In this document: in pieces, positions 44,418 to 53,791 of the stretch
Layout of the letters: every line of letters starts with the position of its first letter
How positions within the stretch are numbered: the first letter of the stretch is position 1
Assembly: GCA_963789165.1 (NCBI GenBank)
Contig: CAWBJP010000007.1
Location: 558,001-622,000, forward strand
DNA from: CAWBJP01 sp963789165
GTDB taxonomy: Bacteria; Actinomycetota; Acidimicrobiia; IMCC26256; BP-133
Direction of reading: 5' to 3'
Length of the DNA stretch: 64,000 bases
Made by a program: the position numbers and the translations under genes
The notes under the pieces: model-generated
Database searches by the model: none
Seen by the model: the letters and a program-made list of their open reading frames with translations, nothing else
What the model was told of the DNA's origin: nothing

Positions 44418-45332
44418 TCAGCGCAGCGTGATGAGGCGGGCGAGAGTCTTGGTCTGCTCGGCTTCGGTGTCGAAGGGGGCGGCCATCAGGTCGGTGACTC
44501 CGGCGTCCGCCAGTGCGGCCACGCTGCGGGCGACCTCCTCCTCGTCACCGACCAGCGCCACGTCCTCGGGTCCCTTCACGCCCGCCTCGTCAAGTAGGCG
44601 CCGGTAGGCGGGCAGGGTCCCGTAGATGCCGAACAGGTCGGCGGCGCGCCGGCGGGCCCCGTCAGGATCGCTTGTGATGCACACTGGCAGACCGGCGATG
44701 ACTCGGGGTTCGGGTCGGCCGGCAGCGGCGGCGGCGGCGTTGATGGACGGGACGATCCGGTCGCCGAGCACCCCGGCCGTCGCCATCCACGTGATGGTGC
44801 CGGCGGCCAGTTCGCCTGTCAGCCGGAGCATGGCCGGGGCCAGCGCGGAGACAAGGACGGGGATGGGCGCGGCATCGGCCACCGGATGGGGACCGATCAG
44901 GGTGTTGGCGGTGATCAACTCGCCGGAGAACTCGACTCCACCGGTCTCGAGGAGTGCCTGCAATACGGTCAGGTACTCGCGGGTGTGGCGGGCGGGACGG
45001 TGGTAGGGGATGCCCATGAACCCTTCGGTGGCCAGCTGGTGGGAGGGGCCGATGCCCAAGGTGAGGCGTCCCCCGCAGGCGGCCTGGGCGGTGAGGGCCT
45101 GGCTGGCCAGGGTCATCGGGTGACGGGAGTAGGTGGGGACAATGGCTGTGCCGAGCTCGATGTCGGGGACGCGTGGTCCGGCTGCGGCTATCAGGGTGAG
45201 CGACTCGATGCCGTAGTTCTGCGGCACCCAGACGGTGTCCAGGCCCGCCGCCGCCACCGCCCCCATGGCGTCCACGGCCTCGGAGAAGCTGCACGGTCCG
45301 AGTGTGTTCGAGATCATGACTCCGATCCGCAT
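44418..45332 (-). CDS. LLM-class F420-dependent oxidoreductase
   Basis: Protein of 304 residues, ATG 45332. The N-terminus RIGVMISNTLGPCSFSEAVDAM, GLDTVWVPQNYGIESLTLIAAAG, LGTAIVPTYSRHPMTLASQALT and GRLTLGIGPSHQLATEGFMG are those of actinobacterial luciferase-like TIGR03564-type oxidoreductases that use coenzyme F420. The C-terminal part (AALADAGVTDLMAAPFDTEAE) is typical too. Substrate unknown. It is divergent from the binding-protein gene (87 bp between) and convergent with the meta-pathway operon. Confidence 0.92.
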   Translation of the reverse strand: MRIGVMISNTLGPCSFSEAVDAMGAVAAAGLDTVWVPQNYGIESLTLIAAAGPRVPDIELGTAIVPTYSRHPMTLASQALTAQAACGGRLTLGIGPSHQLATEGFMGIPYHRPARHTREYLTVLQALLETGGVEFSGELITANTLIGPHPVADAAPIPVLVSALAPAMLRLTGELAAGTITWMATAGVLGDRIVPSINAAAAAAGRPEPRVIAGLPVCITSDPDGARRRAADLFGIYGTLPAYRRLLDEAGVKGPEDVALVGDEEEVARSVAALADAGVTDLMAAPFDTEAEQTKTLARLITLR

Positions 45333-45419
45333 GTTTCGGAGTATGACACGCCATCGCGAGGACACGCCGGGGAAGACTTCGGATAGCGTCGAGACACGTA
45401 CCGCTGAAGGATTGCCGGC

Positions 45420-46646
45420 GTGAGAACACGGTTGTGCGTGGTCGTCGGGCTGTTCGTGGTCACCCTCGCCTGCGACGGTGGCCAAGGCCGAGGAGAGCGC
45501 GGGAACGCCTTCTTGGCCGGACCCGGCGTCAGTGCCACCTCGATCCGACTGGGCGTGTTGACCGACGAGTCCGGGCCGAATAAGGCGTTTGCCTTGGCGA
45601 GGCTCAGGGCCGCTCGGGTGTTCTTTGAGGCGCTCAATGACGACGGAGGGATCGACGGACGCCGAGTGGATCTGGTCGTCGCCGACCATCAGTTCAACCG
45701 GGACATCGCGGCGCAGAAGTACCTCGCCATGAGGGAATCGATCCTCATGGTCGAGCACGTCTATCCCATGGCGTTCTTGGAGGACGACCTGGCCCGGGAC
45801 GACGTGCTCGCCAGTCCCGTCGCCCGGTATTCACGCCTGGCCGCCAAGCCCCTTCTCGTGATGACCGGCCCCTCCTACCGGGACGAGATGGCGAACGCGG
45901 TCGACTGGCTTGCGGGCACTCTCGCCGAACCCGAAGGAACGCGGATCGCGGCGGTGAGCCAGGCAGATGAGTACGGCGCTGACGGTCTCGCCGGAATCGA
46001 GGCGACGGCCAGGCACCATGGTTTCGAGCTGGCAGCCCGCGTCACCTACCAGGCGACCGATACGGACTTCTCCAACCAGGCGACCGCCCTCAAGGACTCG
46101 GGGGCGAAGTATGTCTTCATGGCGACGCAGTCCCGGTCCACCGGCAAGATCGTCGAGGCTTGCGCCAACATCGGATTTTTGCCGGACTTCGTCGGCAACT
46201 ACTTCGCCTTCAAACCCCAGATCATCGCCGACAGTCCGGCCCTGAAGCCCTTATTCGAGAAGCACTGGAAGACGTCTGGGCCCTACGCCCACTGGGGTGA
46301 GGACGTGCCCGGTATGAAGAAGATGCTCGACGCCATCCGCCGATACGCTCCGGACCAGAACCCGGAGCCTCTCTTCGTCCAAGGCTGGGTCCAGGCCGAG
46401 ATCGTTGCCGAGATTCTGAAGCGGGCCGACATGATGAACGACCTGACGAGGGCGGGCCTCATCAAGGCACTGGACAGCATGCGCGATGTTGACCTGGGTG
46501 GACTGTCGGGCCCCCTCTCCTACGGGAACGACCAGCTCGGCCAGTCGCCATCACGCCAGACCCGAATCTTCGAGACCTCGGTGGACGACCCTCGCTACCC
46601 GGACATGCTCAAACCGATCACCCCGTTCTCGAGGGCCCAGTCATGA
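45420..46646 (+). CDS. Lipoprotein periplasmic-type binding protein (branched-chain amino acid ABC family)
   Basis: Protein of 408 residues from GTG 45420, with GAAGG upstream. A lipobox (VVTLAC) gives a lipid-anchored exported protein. The body is a LivK/type 1 periplasmic-binding fold: IRLGVLTDESGP, AARVFFEALNDDGGIDGRRVDLVVADH, DTDFSNQATALKDSGAKYVF and IVAEILKRADMMNDLTRAGLIKAL. No permease or ATPase genes are near, and the stop overlaps the LuxR-type regulator gene by 4 nt. It may therefore act as a ligand sensor for that regulator rather than in transport (inference). Confidence 0.92.
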   Translation: MRTRLCVVVGLFVVTLACDGGQGRGERGNAFLAGPGVSATSIRLGVLTDESGPNKAFALARLRAARVFFEALNDDGGIDGRRVDLVVADHQFNRDIAAQKYLAMRESILMVEHVYPMAFLEDDLARDDVLASPVARYSRLAAKPLLVMTGPSYRDEMANAVDWLAGTLAEPEGTRIAAVSQADEYGADGLAGIEATARHHGFELAARVTYQATDTDFSNQATALKDSGAKYVFMATQSRSTGKIVEACANIGFLPDFVGNYFAFKPQIIADSPALKPLFEKHWKTSGPYAHWGEDVPGMKKMLDAIRRYAPDQNPEPLFVQGWVQAEIVAEILKRADMMNDLTRAGLIKALDSMRDVDLGGLSGPLSYGNDQLGQSPSRQTRIFETSVDDPRYPDMLKPITPFSRAQS

Positions 46647-49478
46647 AGTCCATACCGGCGGGGAGAGCGGCGACCCCCACGCCCTGCGTCGGCCGGGAGG
46701 CCGAGCTGGAGATCCTGGACCGCCTCCTCGAGGAGACGCGGGCGGGGAGCACGACCTTCGTGGTGGTCGAGGGCGAAGCCGGGATGGGCAAGAGCCGCCT
46801 CCTGGAGGAGATCCTGGCCCTCCCCGCCGCCTCGGGTTTCTCGCTGCACCGGGCCCGGGCGGAGGAGCTCCAGCCCCGCCCCTTCGGCCTGCTGGCCGAC
46901 GCCCTGGGCATCGACGCCCGCTCGGCCGACCCTGACCGATCGGCCATCGCCGACCTGCTCGACTCCGGCTCCGACACGGCCGGGGAGGCGACCGACCGCC
47001 GCTTCCGGGTGACCGAGGGTGTCATCAACCTGATCGAGCGGGCCGCCATCGGCGGACCCGTCCTCGCCGTCTTCGACGACGTCCACTGGGCCGACCCCAG
47101 CTCCCTCCAGGCGCTGCACGTGACCTGCCGCCGGCTGGCCTACCTGCCCGTCCTCGTCGTCCTGGCCTGCCGGCCGCTGCCCCGGCCCCCCGAACTGGCC
47201 AGGCTCCTGAACGGTGTCGTCGAGGCGGGAGGGCGCCATCTCCCCCTCGGTCCGCTCCGGGACGAGGCGGTCGGCGAGCTGGCGGCATCGAAACTGGCAG
47301 CCGACCCCGGCCCGGTGCTGCGGGGCCGGCTCCAGGGCGCCGCCGGCAACCCCCTCTTCGTCCTCGAGCTCCTCGACGCCCTCACCGAGGAGGGGTTCAT
47401 CAAGGTCGAGTCGGACGTGGCCGAGGCCGCGCCCGTCTTCGAACCACCCCCGTCGCTGCGCATGACCATCCTCCGGCGCCTCGCCTTCCTCAGCCCGGAG
47501 AGCCTCGAACTCCTGAGGACGGCCTCCTTGTTCGGTGGTTCCTTCTCGGCTGCCCAGCTGTCGCTGGTCACCGATCAGCCGCTGCTCGACGTCCTTTCCC
47601 ACTTGGACGAGCCGACTGCGGCGGGTTTCGTCCGGGCCTCGGAGGAGGCGTTCGCCTTCCGCCACGACGTCGTCCGGGAAGCGCTCTATCTCGAGATCCC
47701 CGCCGCCGTGCGCAAAGGCCTCCACCTTCACGTCGGCCGAGCCCTGGCGGCGAGCGGGTCACCCCCGGCCGAGGTGGCTCCGCATCTGGCGCTGGGCGCC
47801 GAGCCGGGCGATCGGGAGGCCGTCAACTGGCTCGCTCAAGCGGCGCGGCAGCTCCGCTGGCAGGCTCCGGGGCTGGCGGTGCAGCTGCTCGAGCGGGCCG
47901 CGGCGCTGCTTCCGGAGCCCGGCCCCGAATGGATCTCCCTGGTGGGGGAGGAAATCTCAACGCTGACCCTGGCCGGAAGGGTGCGCGAGGCGGACGCGCT
48001 CGTCGATGACGCCCTGAGCCGGGTGAGCGACGAGTCCACCGCCCTGCATCTCTCGATGGCCAGGCTCGACCTCCTCACCATCCAGGGCCGGCCCCGGGAG
48101 CTCGAGGACATGGTCCCTCGGCTCCTCGCCGCCCGGTCGGTTCCAGACCGGCTCCGGGAGTCAATCCTCGGATTCTCGGCGGCGGCCCGTGTCGCGCTGG
48201 GCGACCTCGAGGGTGCGCAGGCGCGCCTGGCGGAAGCAGAAGCCACCGGGAACCTGGCGTCGGGCAACCTCGCCATGTGGCGCGCCGTTCGGGCCATCAT
48301 CTCGTGGATGCAGGGCCGCTGGCGAGGGGCGGCCGAGGAGGCCGGCCAAGCCGTCGCAGGCCTGCGCGAGCCGTCATCGAGGCACGTTCAGGTGCAGCTC
48401 TGGCTCGGACTCTTCCAGGTCGGAGCAGATGAGTTCACCGAGGCCCGCGCCACGTTGGAGCGCGCCAGAGCCGAAGTGGAGCGCCTCGGATTCCTCACCT
48501 ACATGGTCGAGCAGCACTGGCAGCTGGCGGCCCTACATGTCGCTGCTGGTCAATGGGACGACGCGCTGGCCGAGCTCGCCACCTCCCTGCAGCTCTCCGA
48601 GGAGACGGGAGCGATCGGGGGGACCGTCCTCGGTGCCTACCACTCACCGCTGATCCACCTGCAACGGGGCAACCTGGATGGCGCCCGGGCAGCCATCGAG
48701 AGGATCCAACGCGAACCCTCCCACGACCCGACGACGGCGGCCGGGCTGTGGGTTCATCCCCTGATCGCCCTCATGGAGGACGGCGCTGGGCGGCCCATGG
48801 TGGCCGCCGACATCGTCGAGACATGGCAGGACCAGGTCCGGAAGATGACGGCCCTCCCCGACTACCGGGGAGTCGGCCGGGCCCTGCTCCGGATCTGTCG
48901 AGCCCAGGGACGGACCGAACTTGCCGACCGGATGGTGACCGATGCCGCCGAGGCCCGCCGGCGTGCCGACGGGATCCCATCGGTGGACGGCACCGCCCTG
49001 CTGCTCCAGGGCATGGCGGAGGAGGACCCCGGTGCGCTCCTCGCCGCAGTGGAGGCGTTCCGGGCCGCCCCCCGCCCGTTCGACCGGGCCGAAGCCTGCG
49101 CCGAGGCCGCCATCTGCCTCCTCGTCCCGGGGCCGGGACGGAGAGGGACGGGCGCTCCTCGACGAAGCCTTCGAGCTCTACGACGAGCTGGGGGCGAGCC
49201 GGCCCAGCGCCGCTCTGGCCCAGGAGGTGCGGGCCTACGGGGTCCGCCCGGGCGCCAAAGGCCGGCGGACCCGGGCCACGTCGGGTTGGTCAGCGCTGAC
49301 CGCCACCGAGGAACGGGTCGTCCGCCTCGTGGCCGGCGGACTCACCAACGCCGAGATCGGCGACCGCCTCTACATCTCCCGGGGCACGGTAGCCACCCAC
49401 CTGCGCAGCGTGTTCCGCAAGCTTGACGTCTCCTCCCGGGCGGAGCTGGCCGCCGGGGCCACCCGTCACCTCATCTGA
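46643..49478 (+). CDS. Large ATP-binding LuxR-family regulator (LAL) 1, one frameshift near the 3' end
   Basis: About 944 residues from ATG 46643. The N-terminal ATPase has Walker A GEAGMGKSRLLEE and Walker B VLAVFDDVHWADPSS. A long helical TPR-like middle follows, then a C-terminal LuxR helix-turn-helix (LTATEERVVRLVAGGLTNAEIGDRLYIS). One extra C near 49133 puts the last 115 residues in another frame; without repair the HTH would be lost. LAL proteins of this MalT-like build activate transcription when bound to a ligand and ATP. The upstream gene is coupled (ATGA), and the downstream secreted-protein gene has a palindrome in its promoter. Paralogue at 50736-53558. Confidence 0.9.
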
Positions 49479-49494
49479 GGCCTCCGCCAGCCAG

Positions 49495-49518
49495 AACATC
49501 TACCACCCTGTAGATGTT
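49495..49518. promoter_or_regulatory. 24-bp palindrome upstream of secreted protein A, candidate LuxR site
   Basis: AACATCTAC-CACCCT-GTAGATGTT, perfect 9-bp arms. An identical copy is at 53718-53741. A possible -10 box TACGAT follows 19 bp later at 49538-49543, so the palindrome covers the -35 region, an activator position. It lies 17 bp after the regulator stop, so a role as terminator is also possible. Confidence 0.7.
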
Positions 49519-49589
49519 TCGGGCTCGCCCTCTTCCTTACGATGACCCCAGGCGAGATAAGCTCGTCACCGGATCAGGGAGAGTGATCC

Positions 49590-50663
49590 ATGAGCGTCTT
49601 CAGCCGTATCCTCGCCACCGTCGCGTTGCTCCTGGCCACCGTCTTCGTCGGTGTGGCGCCGTCAGAGAGCCTTTCCGGCCCAACCTCCGGATCAGCATCC
49701 GGAGACTGGTCGTCCGAGTACCCGCCCCGGCCGGCGGTGGACTGCGAGGAGACGATCAAGCCTCCGCCCCCCCGCTGCGACAACTTCGACTGCGACGATC
49801 CGCTGTTCAAGCAGTACCCGCCGAAGGGAACGTGGATCACCGCCCACTGCTCGGAGCTGACGGTCCCCTTCACCATCTACGACACCGAGGCCATGGCGAT
49901 GTTCGGCTCCGCCGACCTCGCCGCCCTCCGTTCGATCACCGAGGGGTCGGGCTACCACCCGGTAGCAACGGACACGGGCCGCGGTATCGCCATGTTGTTC
50001 ACCGCCTTCCACCGGGACGGCAATACGGTGCCGTACTTCGAGACCGGCCTCATGTTCTCGGTCAACGACTCGCCCACCACCGTCGCCTCGGACAACCCGT
50101 ACGCCTACGTCTCTGAGATGCTCCGGCCGGAGAACGAGGTGTTCTGGATCAAGCTCCTGCTCAGCCATGACATGCCGATCGATTACGGCCGGGAGCTCCT
50201 GGGCTACGACAAGAACCCTGCGCCCCAGAACATGATGGTCACGACGGACATCACCATGTCATCCGTCGTGCAGGCGTTCAGCTTCAAGGATCCGCAGTTC
50301 GACCCGATCTTGTCCGGACGGGCGGTGGTCGACCGGGACCCGGGCGCCCGGGCGGAAGCTCTGCGGCTGCTGGCCGCCGCCCCCAACGGCGGCGACATCT
50401 TGGCCAAGGCCCTGACGGAGGGCGGGCTGGTCCGGATCAACACTGTCAGCCGGGATGTTCTCAAGCGCACCGACAAGCTCATCAAGAGCTCCCTCGTCGT
50501 GCGCGCCAAGTCGGTCGACCTGGGACTGTGGGAGGAGGCGTCGACGCTGACCGTGAACGCCGCCTCTGACTACGGCGCCGCCATCACCAGGATCGACTTC
50601 CGGCCGGTCGCCAATGTCTACCTGCCCTTCCGGACCGTCCTGGACAACGGCCACCTTCCGTAG
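49590..50663 (+). CDS. Secreted hypothetical protein A
   Basis: Protein of 357 residues with a signal peptide (ILATVALLLATVFVGVAPSES) and a Cys-rich N-terminal segment (DCEETIKPPPPRCDNFDCDDP, with a further Cys in WITAHCSEL) that probably forms disulfides. The rest is a mixed alpha-beta domain (TVPFTIYDTEAMAMF, GRGIAMLFTAFHRDGNTVPY). No catalytic motif or known family was recognised. ATG 49590 follows GGGAGAG. It lies after a LAL regulator; the same pair is repeated downstream with a very similar protein B, so regulator and target may have duplicated together. Confidence 0.85.
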   Translation: MSVFSRILATVALLLATVFVGVAPSESLSGPTSGSASGDWSSEYPPRPAVDCEETIKPPPPRCDNFDCDDPLFKQYPPKGTWITAHCSELTVPFTIYDTEAMAMFGSADLAALRSITEGSGYHPVATDTGRGIAMLFTAFHRDGNTVPYFETGLMFSVNDSPTTVASDNPYAYVSEMLRPENEVFWIKLLLSHDMPIDYGRELLGYDKNPAPQNMMVTTDITMSSVVQAFSFKDPQFDPILSGRAVVDRDPGARAEALRLLAAAPNGGDILAKALTEGGLVRINTVSRDVLKRTDKLIKSSLVVRAKSVDLGLWEEASTLTVNAASDYGAAITRIDFRPVANVYLPFRTVLDNGHLP

Positions 50664-50735
50664 GCCAGCGCGACGCCCGCTGATCAGATCCGGGCCAGAA
50701 TTCCCTCGACCTTTTGGTCGGGAAGGGCGACGGGA

Positions 50736-53558
50736 TTGACAGCACGAACGCCTTACTTCGGCCGGGAGGCGGAGCTCGAAGTGCTCAGGCTGCTCCTCGA
50801 CCAGGCCCGGGCGGGAGCGACGCACTTCGTGATGATCGAGGGGGAGGCGGGGATGGGCAAGAGCCGCCTCCTGGAGGAGATCGTCGCCCACCCCGCCGCC
50901 TTTGGATTCTCGCTCCATCGCGCTCGGGCCGAGGAGCTCCAACCCCGGCCGTTCGGCCTTCTGGCTGACGCGCTGGCCATCGACACCGCGTCGGCCGATC
51001 CCGACCGGCTCGCCGTCGCCCAGCTGCTCGACGCCAGCGCCGACGCCGCCGGGCAGGCGATGGACCGCCGCTACCGGGTGATCGAAGGCGTCATCAATCT
51101 GATCGAACGCGCCGCCATCGGCGGCCCCGTGCTGGTCGTCCTCGACGACCTCCACTGGTCCGACCCCAGCTCCACCCAGGCTCTGCATGTGCTCTGCCAG
51201 CGGCTGGCCTACCTGCCGGTCGCGGTGCTCATGACCTGCCGGCCGCTGCCGCGTCCCGCCGAGCTGGCGAGACTGCTCGACGCCGTGGTCGAGGCCCGAG
51301 GACGTTGTCTCCGCCTCGATCCCCTCGGCGACGAGGCGGTCACCGAACTGGCGGCTTCGCGGCTCGCGGCAGAGCCGGGCCCCATCCTGCGGGGTCGGTT
51401 GGACGGCGCCGCCGGCAACCCCCTCTTCGTCCTCGAGCTCCTCGACGCCCTCTCCGAGGAGGGGACCATCAAAATCGAGGCCAGCGTGGCCGAGGCCACC
51501 GCCGTGGTCGAGCCGCCCCCCTCACTGCGCATGACCGTCCTCCGCCGGCTCGCCTTCCTCAGTCCCGCGGGTCTGGAGCTGCTGCGTACGGCCTCCTTGT
51601 TCGGCCGGTCGTTCTCGGCCGCACAGCTGTCGCTGGTCACCGATAAGCCTCTGCTCGACGTTGTCTCCCATCTGGAGGAGCCCGTCGCCGCAGGGTTCGT
51701 CACCGCCTCGGACGAGACGTTCGCCTTTCGCCACGACGTCGTCCGGGAGGCGCTCTACCTCGAGCTTGCTCCGGCCATACGCAAGGGCCTGCACCTGCAC
51801 GTGGGCCGGGCGCTGGCCGCGGCGGGAGCCCACCCGGGCGAGGTCGCCAACCACCTGGCTCTCGGCGCCGAGTTCGGCGACCGCGAGGCGGTGGCCTGGT
51901 TGCGGCGAGCAGCCCGGGAGCTCAGGTCCCGGGCACCGGCGATGGCGGTGCAGCTGCTGGAGCGGGCGTCATCGCTGCTGCCCCCGGACGACCCGGAGCG
52001 AGCGTCGCTCGTCCGAGAGGAGGTCCGCACGCTGGCCGTGGCCGGCCGGGTTCTCGAGGCGGAGGCACTCAGCGCTCGCGCGCTGGCGCGAATCAACGAT
52101 CCCGGAAGTGCCTTACAGCTCACCGTCGCCCACATCAACCTCCTGATGTTCGAGGCGCGCTTCCAGGAAGCGCTCGACCTGGGCGGACGCCTGCTCGACA
52201 GCGCCTCCCTTCCCGTCGAAGTGCGTGCCGAGGTGTCGGGGCACATGGCCGTCGCCCGCGTGGGCTTGGGCGACATCGACGGGGCCTTGGCGGTGGTCGC
52301 CGAACTGAGCGCCCTCGTCAAAGCCCACCCTCGCTCACAGGCGGCGGCGTTGTTCTTCTGCACCCGCGGCTACATCAGCCAGGCTCAGGGGTTCCTGGAA
52401 CAATGCCCCGAACTCGTCGAGCAAGCCGTCGCCGCCTCGGCAGATTCGCCTCACCGGACCGCCGAGATGCGTCTCTACCACGGCTGGGCCTTGACGTGCA
52501 CGGACGACCTCCACGAGGCGCTGGCGACCCTCGACCGTGGGCGCGCCGAGCTCGAGCAGGTCGGCTACATCGCCCTGATGCAGGAGTACCACTGGTACTC
52601 GTCGCGTCTCCATTTCCTGGCCGGTCGCTGGGACGACGCATTGGCTGAGATGGCCACCTCCAGGCGTCTGATCGAGGAGACCGGCCTCGGAGGCCTGCGG
52701 CTCATAGTGGCTGGCGATCCCTTGCCTCTGATCCATCTCCATCGCGGTGACCTGTCCGCCGCCGGCGACGCCCTCGCTGCCCTGGAGGGAGACCCGACGT
52801 TTCGGGATTCTGCACTCATCACACGCTCTTGGATGGAGCCCATGCGCGCCCTTCTCCAAGAAGGCGCCGGCCAAACCGAGGCGGCGCTTCACACCATCGA
52901 AGCCTGGCGCGAGGCCGTTCTCGGCATGCAACTCCTGCCCGATTACCGGGGCTTCGCCCGGACACTGGTGCGGATGAGCCGGGCCCAGGGCAAGAAGGAA
53001 TGGCTGGACCGTATCGCCGGCGAGTCGGCCGAGATGGAGCGCCGCGCTGGCAATGTGGCGTCGGTGAAAGGCACCGCGTTGCTGGTCCGCGGGATGGTTG
53101 CCAACGACACGGAGACGCTCCTGTCGGCGGTGGAGGCCTTCCGGGCCAGTCCCCGGCTCTTCGACCGGGCCGAGGCCTGCGCCGAAGCCGCCGTGAACCT
53201 GCTCTCCCACGGCCGCGACGGCGAGGGACGGGCGCTACTGGCCGAGGCCTTCGACCTCTACGGGCAGATGGGCGCCCAGCGGGCCGAGGCCGCCTTGGCC
53301 GGCGAGGTCAGGAGCTTCGGGATCCGCCGGGGGACGAGGGGACGCCGCCAGCGGCCCGTGTCGGGGTGGTCAGCCCTCACCGTTACGGAGGAGCGCATCG
53401 TCGGCCTCGTCGCCGATGGCCTGACCAACGCGGAGATCGGGGACCGCCTGTACATCTCCCGGGGCACGGTCGCCACCCACCTGCGCAGCGTGTTCCGGAA
53501 GCTCGACGTCTCCTCCCGGGCGGAACTGGCCGCCGGGGCCGCCCGTCACCTCGTCTGA
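50736..53558 (+). CDS. Large ATP-binding LuxR-family regulator (LAL) 2
   Basis: Protein of 940 residues with an intact frame, TTG 50736 (GGAAGGGCGACGGGA upstream). Walker A is GEAGMGKSRLLEE and Walker B is VLVVLDDLHWSDPSS. The TPR-like middle is diverged from LAL 1, while the C-terminal LuxR domain (LTVTEERIVGLVADGLTNAEIGDRLYIS, GTVATHLRSVFRKLDVSSR) is nearly the same. The HTH recognition region is almost identical in both paralogues, fitting the identical palindromes. It has no coupled binding-protein gene, unlike LAL 1. Confidence 0.93.
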   Translation: MTARTPYFGREAELEVLRLLLDQARAGATHFVMIEGEAGMGKSRLLEEIVAHPAAFGFSLHRARAEELQPRPFGLLADALAIDTASADPDRLAVAQLLDASADAAGQAMDRRYRVIEGVINLIERAAIGGPVLVVLDDLHWSDPSSTQALHVLCQRLAYLPVAVLMTCRPLPRPAELARLLDAVVEARGRCLRLDPLGDEAVTELAASRLAAEPGPILRGRLDGAAGNPLFVLELLDALSEEGTIKIEASVAEATAVVEPPPSLRMTVLRRLAFLSPAGLELLRTASLFGRSFSAAQLSLVTDKPLLDVVSHLEEPVAAGFVTASDETFAFRHDVVREALYLELAPAIRKGLHLHVGRALAAAGAHPGEVANHLALGAEFGDREAVAWLRRAARELRSRAPAMAVQLLERASSLLPPDDPERASLVREEVRTLAVAGRVLEAEALSARALARINDPGSALQLTVAHINLLMFEARFQEALDLGGRLLDSASLPVEVRAEVSGHMAVARVGLGDIDGALAVVAELSALVKAHPRSQAAALFFCTRGYISQAQGFLEQCPELVEQAVAASADSPHRTAEMRLYHGWALTCTDDLHEALATLDRGRAELEQVGYIALMQEYHWYSSRLHFLAGRWDDALAEMATSRRLIEETGLGGLRLIVAGDPLPLIHLHRGDLSAAGDALAALEGDPTFRDSALITRSWMEPMRALLQEGAGQTEAALHTIEAWREAVLGMQLLPDYRGFARTLVRMSRAQGKKEWLDRIAGESAEMERRAGNVASVKGTALLVRGMVANDTETLLSAVEAFRASPRLFDRAEACAEAAVNLLSHGRDGEGRALLAEAFDLYGQMGAQRAEAALAGEVRSFGIRRGTRGRRQRPVSGWSALTVTEERIVGLVADGLTNAEIGDRLYISRGTVATHLRSVFRKLDVSSRAELAAGAARHLV

Positions 53559-53717
53559 GGCTTCAGCCAGCTCGGAGATCGCCTGGAGGAGCCCGAGCCA
53601 GCCCGAGAAGCGGAGCTGATCCTCCCCCGGGAGTCTCCGCACCCACCCCTGGGGCGGTTCCTTGTGTTGGAAGTCGATCTGGAGCACCAGCTCAGGATCG
53701 CGCCCACCTGACGCCAG

Positions 53718-53741
53718 AACATCTACCACCCTGTAGATGTT
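53718..53741. promoter_or_regulatory. 24-bp palindrome upstream of secreted protein B, candidate LuxR site
   Basis: Identical to the copy at 49495-49518. TACGAT follows at 53760-53765, 18 bp after the right arm, and the gene starts 51 bp after it. Conservation of site and spacing, while flanking DNA differs, supports a regulatory role. Confidence 0.72.
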
Positions 53742-53791
53742 TCGGGCTTCCCCTGTCCTTACGATGACTCGGATCAGGGGGAGAGTGATCC

